In this document: positions 1 through 9,100 of the stretch, in pieces
Layout of the letters: each line of letters starts with the position of its first letter
How positions within the stretch are numbered: position 1 is the first letter of the stretch
The notes under the pieces: generated by a model
The model's database searches: none
Seen by the model: the letters and a program-made list of their open reading frames with translations, nothing else
What the model was told of the DNA's origin: nothing
Source: Stramenopiles sp. TOSAG23-2
Taxonomy: Eukaryota; Sar
Assembly: GCA_900128395.1 (NCBI GenBank)
Contig: LT649653.1
Span: 1 to 17,265, forward strand
Length of the DNA: 17,265 nucleotides
Direction of reading: 5' to 3'
Program-made: the position numbers and the translations under genes

Positions 1-104
1 TCTCTTTATAAGTATATTTATTTGAGCAATACCAATTCAACTATAAGAAGGAAGAAGAACAAACATTATGGAAAATATATACAATATATTATATACACAG
101 CATA

Positions 105-3077
105 ATGATACAATTTAAACATACGAATGTAATCATATTTGCATTTATTATTAATTTAACATGCTTTAATATAAATTTTCATTTTTTGAATTGTAGAAGA
201 AATGAAGCTCAAGATTTTTATTATGAAGGTGAATATTACAATACTAATAACAATAATGATGATAATAATAATAATAATAATAATAAAGCAATGAATAGTT
301 ATTGCTCAAATAAATATACTTATAAAGAGAATGGATTACTTGTACAAGCGTTTGGGGATCATGGTGGAGATGATTTAACATTTTTGGAAGATGATGATGA
401 TTATAGTAGTTTTGTTATGCCAGAGAAATTTGATTTTGATGTAACATTTCCATATAATTCTGGACAACTTGGCTTAAAAATATCAGATGTATCACATATC
501 GTCACTTCAATAAAAGACAACTATGCTGCAGATTTAACTGGTATGATAAAAGTTGGCGATCAACTAATTGCAATTAATGATATACAATTGCCACCACTAA
601 ATAATGGCAAGGATAGTAGTGATAGTAATAAGAACAACAAAAATAGGAATAATATTAATATCAATGAAAAATTAAAGTTTTTGGAGAAAAATAATCATAA
701 ACAATGGTTTTATTTACGTTTTCGTCCTGCAATATTTGAAAAAAGAACTAGGGCTGATTTGTATGATGTAAATGTAACAATAAAGCAAGGAGAGACATTG
801 GGTTTATTACTATCATCGAATCTTAAAATTCTTAAAGTGGAGCAACAGATAGGATGGAAAAAAACATTATCAGTTGAGAATGGCAATAGCAGCAATAATA
901 GTAGTAAGACAAATAATAATAATATTGCATCAAGCCATGCAAGTACCTTAACAACAACTAGTGGCAATGCTGCTAATTTAGTACCTGGGGATAAATTAAT
1001 CATGATTAACGATAGAAGCGTGGTGACAAAAAAATTAAATGATGTTTTGCCAATATTAAAAGGATTATCAACAACAACTATGAACAATGATCAGAATAAT
1101 CGCAAAAAAACGTTAAAACTACGTTTTCGTCCACCATTAGAGGTACGAGAACAACGAAAATTATTAAAAAAGTTAACTGATGAAAATGTAAATTATAATA
1201 ATCAAAACACATTTACAGTAACATTTGTAGATAAAGGTCCTGTTGGTATAAATTTCGATGAAAAATTAATTGTACAAAATTTTGGTTTACCAGATGGATA
1301 TGAAGTAGAAGATGATGCTACGGAGGAAGGAACGAAAATAGATTCAATTTTGTATTTTCCAGCAGAACGTAATGGGCATATCATAATAGGAGATCGTTTA
1401 ATTTCTGTTAATGGTGAGAAAATTACAACATTAAAAAAAGCCAATGAATTATTAAATGTACCAGTAAAATCAAAACGTTTACATTGCCGTGGGGGCGTGC
1501 ATTGTGGCATTGAAATTGTGCGCAATACACCAGATGTGCGAACAGTTACATTTGCTATTGGTAGGCGAGATAGACAAAATGTAAATGCAAATAATAATGA
1601 CAACATGGGCAAAATGTATAACAATGTTGATGATGGTACTTCTATGAACTTAATGCAACAACAAAATGATAATGAGAAAAGTATGTATAAGATGAATAAT
1701 AATAATAATAACAATGCAATGTTATTAGCGAAAACGGCAATCAATGCTAATGGCATGTCGGAGTCGGTCTTTTATGCAAAACGTGGTATTATTGATATAG
1801 TAGATTCGAAAAAAGTAGATATCGGTTCTTTTGATTTTACTGCTGCTTTATTTGGTGGTCCGTTATGGTGTAAACATCATGAGATTTATATACCAGATCC
1901 AGAAGATGCATGTGAGGAACTTGCTAATGAGAAATATTTAAGAAATAAATATGTCTTAGTAAAACGAGGACGTTGCTATTTTTCGACAAAAGCAATTCAT
2001 GCTCAGTATGCTGGTGCTGCAGGTTTAATTGTTGTCGACAGCGAGGAAAATAAAGGCAAATTACCAAAACGAATGCCAGGTGCAGAAAATGATCGTCACT
2101 TAATTAAGATTCCATCTATTATGATCTCTTACTTAGATGGACAAAAAATTATCAAAGCATTAAAAAAATTGAATCAACAAAGTGATAGTAACTATCGTAA
2201 AATCACTGATTTAACATTACACGGTACCTTACGAACAGAGGAACATGATCCAAAGAGTACGTGTAAATATACAAGTGATGACAGAGATGATGGCAATAAT
2301 GCTTATGGAAATCTTGCTTCTTCGTACGATCATACAAAGATGCCATCAGCATCAAATGCGTTGCATGAGAAAGGTGGTCATATTGAGATTTTAAATTCAA
2401 ATGGACAAGTTGTGAATAAGTATGAATATTTAACAGCAAAATTTGGCCAGAATTTGCTTTTAAAAGCTATGACAACAACAATAAAGGTTGCAAACCCTAA
2501 CAAGGCATGTAGTGATATCACAAATGATATTGATGGAAGTGTTGTTATCATACAACGTGGAACGTGCAGCTTAGTAGAAAAAATTGAAAGAGCAGAAAAA
2601 GCAGGTGCAGTAGCCGCTTTAATTATTAATAATAAAAATGGGTTGGAAAGAATTGAAACGTGGGATCAAAAATTTCGCCCGTATTATGTGAAATCAAAAC
2701 ATAATGTAACTATTTTAGCTGGAATGGTAACAAAACAAGCTGGTGTAGAACTGCTTGAAATGTTACATGACGTTTCCGCGAAGAAAAATATAATTGCACG
2801 GTTAATTTCAAATGGTGGACATGTGGAACAATGGAATCAATTGACAACGTTGTTTGATATTGGTAATTGGCCTAAAGATCCAAATGGACGGGCACAATTG
2901 TATTTAGAGTTTGCAAAAAAAAATAACCCAAATATTGAATATGGTAGTAATGAAAGGTTTCAATGTTTGCAATTGGCTCGTAAAATTGTTGAAACACATT
3001 ATGCTGGAATTAAATTGAGAGAAAAATTAATCAAAGAACGAGAGCAACGAGAGGCTGCAGCGAAGAATATGGAATAG
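105..3077 (+). CDS. Secreted/lumenal protein with three PDZ-like and two protease-associated (PA) domains
   Basis: A single 990-residue open frame. Residues 1-30 form a hydrophobic signal peptide, followed by an Asn/Asp-rich linker. Three PDZ-like domains follow at about 112-208, 222-343 and 370-486. Their carboxylate-binding-loop equivalents are QLGLKI (121-126), TLGLLL (231-236) and PVGINF (379-384), and each has the later 'GDxLIxIN' type strand. PDZ2 is split by an Asn/Ser-rich insert (about 258-288). PDZ1 and PDZ2 both end in an FRP motif. Two PA domains lie at about 561-690 and 757-880, with the family's 'VLVKRGRC' and 'VVIIQRGTC' strands and probable cysteine pairs C603/C624 and C802/C821. 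The C-terminus is charged. I see no second membrane segment, no KDEL-type signal and no protease catalytic domain. PDZ and PA are both binding or lid modules, so a scaffold or adaptor in the secretory pathway or outside the cell is inferred. The substrate is unknown. An upstream ATG at 68 opens a short overlapping uORF that ends at 118. Confidence 0.9.
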   Translation: MIQFKHTNVIIFAFIINLTCFNINFHFLNCRRNEAQDFYYEGEYYNTNNNNDDNNNNNNNKAMNSYCSNKYTYKENGLLVQAFGDHGGDDLTFLEDDDDYSSFVMPEKFDFDVTFPYNSGQLGLKISDVSHIVTSIKDNYAADLTGMIKVGDQLIAINDIQLPPLNNGKDSSDSNKNNKNRNNININEKLKFLEKNNHKQWFYLRFRPAIFEKRTRADLYDVNVTIKQGETLGLLLSSNLKILKVEQQIGWKKTLSVENGNSSNNSSKTNNNNIASSHASTLTTTSGNAANLVPGDKLIMINDRSVVTKKLNDVLPILKGLSTTTMNNDQNNRKKTLKLRFRPPLEVREQRKLLKKLTDENVNYNNQNTFTVTFVDKGPVGINFDEKLIVQNFGLPDGYEVEDDATEEGTKIDSILYFPAERNGHIIIGDRLISVNGEKITTLKKANELLNVPVKSKRLHCRGGVHCGIEIVRNTPDVRTVTFAIGRRDRQNVNANNNDNMGKMYNNVDDGTSMNLMQQQNDNEKSMYKMNNNNNNNAMLLAKTAINANGMSESVFYAKRGIIDIVDSKKVDIGSFDFTAALFGGPLWCKHHEIYIPDPEDACEELANEKYLRNKYVLVKRGRCYFSTKAIHAQYAGAAGLIVVDSEENKGKLPKRMPGAENDRHLIKIPSIMISYLDGQKIIKALKKLNQQSDSNYRKITDLTLHGTLRTEEHDPKSTCKYTSDDRDDGNNAYGNLASSYDHTKMPSASNALHEKGGHIEILNSNGQVVNKYEYLTAKFGQNLLLKAMTTTIKVANPNKACSDITNDIDGSVVIIQRGTCSLVEKIERAEKAGAVAALIINNKNGLERIETWDQKFRPYYVKSKHNVTILAGMVTKQAGVELLEMLHDVSAKKNIIARLISNGGHVEQWNQLTTLFDIGNWPKDPNGRAQLYLEFAKKNNPNIEYGSNERFQCLQLARKIVETHYAGIKLREKLIKEREQREAAAKNME
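244..286 (+). repeat. AAT/GAT trinucleotide microsatellite encoding an Asn-rich tract
   Basis: Runs of aat/aac/gat codons encode the Asn/Asp-rich linker just after the signal peptide of the PDZ-PA protein (about residues 47-60). It is likely to vary in length and sits outside the folded domains. Confidence 0.7.
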
Positions 3078-3189
3078 TGTGTGTGTGTGTATAAATACGC
3101 ATATATACGCGCGTATGATATTAATTTTGAGATACGAACGTATGATCTCCCCATATAATTAAAAATATAAATGATTTATATATATATAA
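3078..3189. terminator. Tail-to-tail 3' spacer with GT repeat and inverted repeats
   Basis: This 112-bp spacer separates the convergent PDZ-PA and Sec14-like genes. A (GT)n tract begins inside the + strand stop region and could act as a GU-rich 3'-end element. It is followed by the perfect palindrome ATACGCGCGTAT (3105-3116) and the short inverted repeat ATACG-AA-CGTAT (3132-3143), then AT-rich sequence. The element is symmetrical, so it could serve 3'-end formation on both strands. That role is inferred from position only. The TACGAAC core recurs in the other two convergent spacers. Confidence 0.4.
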
Positions 3190-4149
3190 TTATATACGTG
3201 TATCTTTTTCTTCCTCTCCTTCTCCTTCTTTTGGTATGATCCCACCATCAAAATACGGAGGACATTCATCTTCTGCCTCACCTTTTCCATTTTCAAATAA
3301 TTCTTTTGGTAAAATAGTTAAATCCATATGCTTTTCTAAAACCTCCAAATAATCATCATATCCACAAAATTGCATCTTTGCTACTACACCTGGATCAAAG
3401 AAATAAGAAACCATCCCCCATATCATCCGAAAAATCCACGGAGCTCTTATTATAATTAGTTTTTTTGCAGTTTCGCAGTAATTGTCTTGATCCAAGCGCA
3501 TAATTTTATTATAGGCACCCAAAGTTCCACCCCATAACATTCGTCGAGATAGTCCATCCAAATCTTCAATAATTGTAATTCTCCTAACTGGTCTTTTCAT
3601 AGCCTTTTCGTATTTATGTATCCACTTTCCTTTGCTGATGAGTTCTCTAGTCCAGATTGCATGCTTTATCATTTCCTCTTCCCCTAACCTTGCTAATAAA
3701 CCAGGCGCATCGGTTACGCCTAGACGTTCTAAATACACCGGATCTCCTTCTTTATCATATCCTTTCAACATAGCACCAGGATAATATCGCCAAAGTAATT
3801 TATCTGGGGTATAATCTTTTAAAATAGTCTCTACATTATTTTCTTTTCTCCATTCAATCATATTTTTAAACATTTCAACTTGTGCCTTTAAATCTTTTGG
3901 TCGTGCTCGCATAAATCTTACGACTTCATTTGGTTGGTTTTTCCAATGCAGAATATCTTTAATAGCTTCTTTCAGCTCTTTTAAATTATTTATTTCTTCA
4001 TCAGATAAATCCCACAGCTCAATTGTTTTTTTAAACTTTTCTTCTGCCCAATAATTTACAATATCATTTTCAGTGACATTCGTTTTAAATCGTCGGTCTT
4101 TTTCAACAACATTATGGTTGTTGTTGCTCTTATCTTCCACTATATTCAT
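3190..4149 (-). CDS. CRAL-TRIO (Sec14-like) lipid-transfer protein
   Basis: A 319-residue intronless frame. The CRAL-TRIO N-terminal helical domain is at about 50-102, with the family signature 'VVRFMRARPKDLK' and 'MIEWRKEN'. The lipid-binding CRAL-TRIO domain covers about 118-303 and shows 'YYPGAMLKGYDKEGDPVYLER', 'ITIIEDLDGLSRRML', 'IRAPWIFRMIWGMV' and the closing 'LPKELF ... PPYFDGG' part. Family members carry phosphatidylinositol and another lipid between membranes and stimulate phosphoinositide synthesis. Which lipid this one carries cannot be read from the sequence. The N-terminus is Asn-rich and polar, without a signal peptide or membrane segment, so it is probably cytosolic and peripheral. 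The C-terminus is a short acidic tail. No GOLD domain is present, so it is a plain Sec14-like protein. The chosen ATG has A at -3 (caaagATGA). Confidence 0.9.
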   Translation of the reverse strand: MNIVEDKSNNNHNVVEKDRRFKTNVTENDIVNYWAEEKFKKTIELWDLSDEEINNLKELKEAIKDILHWKNQPNEVVRFMRARPKDLKAQVEMFKNMIEWRKENNVETILKDYTPDKLLWRYYPGAMLKGYDKEGDPVYLERLGVTDAPGLLARLGEEEMIKHAIWTRELISKGKWIHKYEKAMKRPVRRITIIEDLDGLSRRMLWGGTLGAYNKIMRLDQDNYCETAKKLIIIRAPWIFRMIWGMVSYFFDPGVVAKMQFCGYDDYLEVLEKHMDLTILPKELFENGKGEAEDECPPYFDGGIIPKEGEGEEEKDTRI

Positions 4150-4423
4150 CTTTGTTTTTATCGTAGATGTTTTGAAATTATAGTCTGTGTGTGTATATAT
4201 ATGGATATATAACGACTATTTTATATTAAATATTTTTATATAAAAGAAGAAGTCTTTATTATTTTGTTGATATTGGCAAGATTAATATTATTATAATATT
4301 GCCTGTGCGCCTACATTAACAATATACCGACCACAGGTAATAACATTTTAAAAGCATAATAATCTAGAGGAGGATAATAAAAATATTTATTATTTTTTAT
4401 AATATATACCATAGCTAATACAT

Positions 4424-4446
4424 CCCTCTCTCTCCCCCCCCCCTCC
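4424..4446 (-). repeat. G10 plus (GA)n purine tract in the 3' UTR
   Basis: On the - strand, one base after the stop codon of the 5-alpha-reductase gene begins a purine block: AGG AGGGGG... with an uninterrupted run of ten G (4434-4443), then GA repeats. The rest of the 298-bp spacer (4150-4447) up to the Sec14-like start is AT-rich and I see no gene in it. The tract may be a simple mononucleotide microsatellite. Confidence 0.6.
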
Positions 4447-4447
4447 T

Positions 4448-5569
4448 TTACCAAACTCCAGGCACCAGTTTATATCTTTGCAACATTTCGTATTCATTTC
4501 CAAACTTGTTTATGTACCATTGATGTGTCATTGCGGAGCGTGGCACTAGATTTACAAGAGACACTAGCAAAATAAATAATCCATTTGGGCCAAATGTCAT
4601 AAGCGCAAATCCACTCCATGCAAGCAGTTCCGATAAATATTGCGCATTCGTACAGTATTGAAATAAACCCTCTTTAGGAATACAATATCGTACATCATTT
4701 GGGCATGGCCGCAAATTTCTTAATATTGTATCATGCCAAATGATAAGGGTTAATCCAACAAGATAGATTAAAAAGCCTACAATAAATCGAATATCTTTTA
4801 ACCATTTATTAGAATATTTACCATATCTCGACATCCATTCACTATTTAAATATGCATGTGTTACCGTAACGAGCCACGAAAACAAAGCAGGTATTATAGA
4901 GAAATTTGTTGAGTTATTGTGTACACGTATCATCGATGGGAAAATCCACCCGCGATAAATGTAGTGGAACGTAAATATACTTGCTAATAACCTGGAGCAA
5001 AACTCTTTCTTATTTGGACCTCCAACAATCCAAAAGCGATATATAAAAAATGAACTGCAAGGAAGTTCCATCAACCACCAACCTAGCCGTGGATCTAACC
5101 CTATACTACTATTGTTTCCAAATCTTCCATAAGCAGTTGACTCCGTCGTTTCTGCAATTAAACATACTAAGACTAATAAACCAGCTATTGAGCATATAAA
5201 ATTATAATGCTTTGAGTTTGAAAATACAGTAATGAATGTTAACTTTTCTTGATAATCAACAACCGTAGATGTTATATTACTACTTTCCAAACTTTTCTTT
5301 GCTTTATTAGGTAATGTAGTAATATTATCATACTGTGGCAAATATTTTGATAATTTTTTAGAAGAGATATTGTCAGAATATTGATCTTCAAAATCCAAAT
5401 ACTCGATATCATAATGATTTTTTTCTCTGACTTTTGTTATTTTTGCTTTATACAATTTCCCGCTGCTTTTAACTGCAACTATTTCATCTTTAGAAAATGT
5501 AGTTTCATCTTTGTTTCCTCTTCTACTTAATGCTCTTCTTGTTGGTGTTGCTTTGTTTTTTCTTGCCAT
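4448..5569 (-). CDS. Tudor-like domain fused to steroid 5-alpha-reductase (SRD5A/DET2 family)
   Basis: A 373-residue frame in one exon. Residues 1-22 are strongly basic. Residues 24-80 look like a Tudor domain: 'EIVAVKSSGKLYKAKITKVR' then 'HYDIEYLDFEDQYSDNI'. After a polar linker come about six hydrophobic segments from 118 onward. The C-terminal half matches steroid 5-alpha-reductases: 'RLGWWLMELP' (family AWFLQELP; Glu168 corresponds to the catalytic Glu57 of human SRD5A2, while the preceding Gln is Met), 'FHYIYR' (Tyr203 corresponds to Tyr91), 'DIRFIVGFLIYLVG', 'YCIPKEGLFQYCTNAQYLSE' and a terminal 'WYINKF ... VPGVW' resembling 'FYLKMFEDYP...LIPFIF'. The reaction would be NADPH-dependent reduction of the 4,5 double bond of a 3-oxo-delta4 steroid in the ER or nuclear envelope. 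Fusion to a Tudor domain is unusual and recalls lamin B receptor. The start has a good context (aaacATGG). Confidence 0.85.
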   Translation of the reverse strand: MARKNKATPTRRALSRRGNKDETTFSKDEIVAVKSSGKLYKAKITKVREKNHYDIEYLDFEDQYSDNISSKKLSKYLPQYDNITTLPNKAKKSLESSNITSTVVDYQEKLTFITVFSNSKHYNFICSIAGLLVLVCLIAETTESTAYGRFGNNSSIGLDPRLGWWLMELPCSSFFIYRFWIVGGPNKKEFCSRLLASIFTFHYIYRGWIFPSMIRVHNNSTNFSIIPALFSWLVTVTHAYLNSEWMSRYGKYSNKWLKDIRFIVGFLIYLVGLTLIIWHDTILRNLRPCPNDVRYCIPKEGLFQYCTNAQYLSELLAWSGFALMTFGPNGLFILLVSLVNLVPRSAMTHQWYINKFGNEYEMLQRYKLVPGVW

Positions 5570-6173
5570 GTTTTGTTGTTATATAATTAAGAAATTTAAA
5601 AGTTAAAAAAAAATCCAAAAAGATTACTATTATATATTTGTGCTATTTATCTTACATGTTTTTATCTATTCGATTTGTATAATTTCAATAATTAGAATTA
5701 GAATTTTAAATATAATACATTACATATACAGTAAAATTCAAAATTTAAAACAACCACCAACATAAACAACTACTTTTCTTCTTCTTGTATCCTATATGGT
5801 TGCATTGAGCTGAGCACAACGGGATAAATAATAATATGGAAATAGCATTATACCTTGTATTAAGCTCAAAAAAAGCACATTGAGCTGCTCAATGTGCTTT
5901 TTTGGATAATAATAAGGTATATAGCCGCCCCCCTCGCCATTATATTTACATGCTATAATATGATGCGAATACCATATATTATAATAAGAAGAAAAACGTT
6001 AGATTCTCTCTGGATTTATTCTAATACACCCCATGATGAAAATATATATACAACTGTACTGTATCGATAGATATATAATAATTAAGATTATAAAAGTTAT
6101 CAATCAACAAGGTGCATAAAGATATATACCAACCATTGTTATGAGAAAATAATTAAGAATACAAATAGTATTG
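5570..6173. promoter_or_regulatory. Head-to-head promoter region of the 5-alpha-reductase and WW/coiled-coil genes
   Basis: This 604-bp spacer is mostly AT-rich. It must contain the 5' regions of both divergent genes. Visible structure consists of the hairpin element at 5849-5921, a 10-bp direct repeat CATTGAGCTG (5803-5812 and 5878-5887), and a GC-box-like patch CCGCCCCCCTCGCC near 5925-5938. No convincing open frame, tRNA or other RNA gene is seen. No clear TATA box can be assigned in such AT-rich sequence. Confidence 0.4.
5849..5921. repeat. Long near-perfect hairpin (17-bp inner arms, 8-bp outer arms)
   Basis: Inner arms 5869-5885 and 5887-5903 are perfect 17-bp inverted repeats (AAAAAAGCACATTGAGC and its complement) around one central T. 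Outer arms TATACCTT (5849-5856) and AAGGTATA (5914-5921) extend the same symmetry almost exactly about the same centre. The result is an imperfect 73-bp foldback. It could be a small inverted-repeat element (MITE-like), a regulatory hairpin, or an RNA hairpin. No obvious target-site duplication is visible. Confidence 0.85.
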
Positions 6174-9100
6174 ATGTGGAAAAAACTGGGTTTTGGGAAG
6201 GGGAAATCCTCAAAAAATAATAACAACGTGGCAAATGTTACAGAAGACGTGGTACAACGGCGAGAAAAAGTGGATGTTAAAAAACAGGTGCCAGAAGAAG
6301 ATGACGTGCAACAAGGTAGGGTGAAAGAAGAAAATATGAATAAAAAGAAGAAAAAACGTGGGACTGAAATAGAATTTGGTGGGAGACTTGGTGACTTTGT
6401 GCCTCCAGAAGATGAAGAAGAAGAAGAAGAAGAAACTGTGCAAAATTTTAATATTGACGAAAGGGAAGAGGAGGATACGAACGACCCAGATGTACAGGCT
6501 GCAATTTTAGAACATAGTGAAGTTTTGGGAATCGATATAAACAAATATCCCGAGTTTATATCTATAGTAAAAGAGTCTCTATTAGCACCTGTACCAGAAG
6601 GATGGGTAGAGCACCAGGATGAGGACGGAATGCCTTTCTACGTCGATCAGGAAACGAGTGAATCTCAATGGGAACATCCGTTAGATGATTTTTATATTAA
6701 AAAATACAAAAGATTGCTGAAGGAAAAAAAGAAAAAAGAAAAAGCGGAAAGGAAAAAGGCGGTGTCTTCTGAAAACAATGCAAATAGCAAAGGGAATAAT
6801 AATAATAATAATAAAAAGAAGCAGGGTCCAACAACAGATCAAAGAGAACCAAAAAGACTTAATATCTCGCAGAGTGTTGACAATGATAATAATAGGAAAA
6901 ATAATGATAATAAAAATATATCGAATGATATGCCTTCAAAAAAGGAGCAACCAAAAAAACAAGAAAATGAAGAGGAAGATTTTTTAAAAACAGCTATTTT
7001 AGAACAATGTAAAGTATTAGGAATAGATCCTGTTAAATATCCTGAATATGTATACATTGCCAAAGAATCATTGTTAGCGCCAGTACCAGAGGGTTGGGAG
7101 GAACAAGAGGACAATGGGGATCCTTTCTATTTACAAATAGCAACTGGTAAGACACAATGGGAGCACCCAGAAGATGAAAAATATCGTTTAAAGTTTAAAA
7201 AGGAACTTGAAAAAGCAAATGTAAAATCAGATAATGATAAAACAACAATTGAACCATCAACTACTAAAAAGAAAAGTGCAGTGGATCAAGATTGGGATGA
7301 TTGGGATGATATTGATGATCAAGATTCGACGAAAGGCGGAAAAAATACAACAACAAATAATAGTAATATCAATGGTAAAAATAATTCAACAAACAAAGGG
7401 GAAACAAATAAAAAATTAACTTCCACTACCGCTGCAGTCTCCGGTACTATTAGTAAAGAAGGCAACGATGAAAATGAAGACTATGATGATTGGGATAGTG
7501 ATGAAGATGATGACTTAGTCGATAAAAAAGATGTTGCTACAGCTGATAAAGTAGTAGATCCGCAAAAAGCAATAATTGAAACCACACAGAATAAATCTAC
7601 GGAAGATATTTCAAATTCACAACCATCGATCGTAGAAAGTTCAGCGTTTCCTTTGGAATCTAGTGTTGCTATTAATGCTAACGGAAGCAGTCCAAAGAGT
7701 CTTAGTAATGTTAGCGCTACATCACCAGTTGGGACATCATCAAACGGTAATGATCTTCAAATTGATGCAGCAGATGCGAAACAGATTTTTCAAATGGAAA
7801 GCTCAATGCGATTAGTAAAAAGTGAAAATGAAAATTTATGGAAACGAAATGCCAAATTAAAAAATGATAAGCTAAGTATGTCAAACACACATAAAAAACT
7901 AACGGATGAGATGCAAGATAAAATCGATTTAATACGTGAGGAATCTGATAAATTAAAAATTGAGAAACTGGAAACAGAGAACAAACTAAAAATTAGTACC
8001 GATCGATTATTTGCAATGAAAGCGGAAAATAATGTTTTAAAACAGAAAGCTGAAGTTTTGGAAAATAGCAAAACCGATTTAGAGTTATCATTGACACGTT
8101 CAAATAAAGACCAAGATGAAGAATTAGGGATGGTGAAAAATAAAATTAAAGTTTTAACGAAAGAGAAGAATGATTTAAAATTAGAACTCCATGAGACGAA
8201 AGTGTCGTATGAAAAGTTATCATCAACAACGACTCGTCGTGTGCAAACAGCAATGCAAACTGCACGTAGTGCACAAACGGCTAGGAAACAGGCTGAAGAT
8301 CGTATAAAAGAATTGGAAAAACAAATTAAACAAATGAAATCGGAGAAAAATTCCATGACACGCGCGTTGGAAAGCGAAGTTAAAAATGCAATGAAAAGAG
8401 CCCGAGATGCGGAAAGTGAAAAAGCGACTGCTGTAAGTGGTGCAAAAAAGAAATATGAATTCGATACTAACAAGTTGAAAGATTTGGAGAAAAAATTAGA
8501 AGATGCAAGTAATAATTTAATTTCAAAAGGGAACCGTATTAAAGAGTTGCAAAAGGATGTAAAACGATTCGAAAATGAAAATAAAGAACTGTTACAAAAT
8601 AACGCAACATCTGCAGAAGCAACTAAAGAGGAAGAAATGAAAATAAGTAATGAAGCGACTGGAAACAAAGCAACTCCACCACCAGAATCGACTGCTCCTA
8701 AAGTATCAACGCCACCGAAACCGCAACCACAAATCAATGTTGATTTATATACAAGTGAAATCATTCGCTTAAAGACGGAGTTGGCCGCCTCAGAGAGGCG
8801 TTTAAGAGATGCGGAAAGGCTAGCTAGTAAAGCAGAGGAAAGAGCTGATCGTGCGGAGTCATCGTATACAGAATCTGCAGTTGAAAATGAATTAGCAACC
8901 TCATTAGGTATCAAAGTCTATGAACTGGAACGCGAAAAAGAAAAGTTAGAATCACTTATCCGTGATTCTGGCGTAGACAAAGATTTATACAAAGCACAAG
9001 CAGAAGCTGCGTTACGAGAACGTAGTCAAGTGCTAGATCGCATCAAAGTGGAGCAAAAGCGGAACGACGAGTTAGTTTCCCAACGTCAAAGACAATCAGA

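Noticed and set aside
1202-1756. Antisense frame opposite the third PDZ-like domain
   Set aside because: No recognisable protein features; the sense strand has clear PDZ and PA signatures here.
4448-5569. Lamin B receptor / C14-sterol reductase (ERG24) identity
   Set aside because: The Tudor-like N-terminus suggested it, but the ELP motif, the FHYIYR segment and the C-terminal end fit steroid 5-alpha-reductases, not the ERG24/DHCR7 family.
6171-6173. TTG as the start codon of the WW/coiled-coil gene
   Set aside because: The next codon is ATG at 6174, the normal eukaryotic start, so 1402 residues are preferred over 1403.
7790-8914. Long antisense open frame (374 codons) inside the coiled-coil region
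   Set aside because: It is rich in Ser, Phe and Leu with no domain, and lies opposite a convincing Lys/Glu-rich coiled coil. Codon bias of the sense gene explains the lack of antisense stops.
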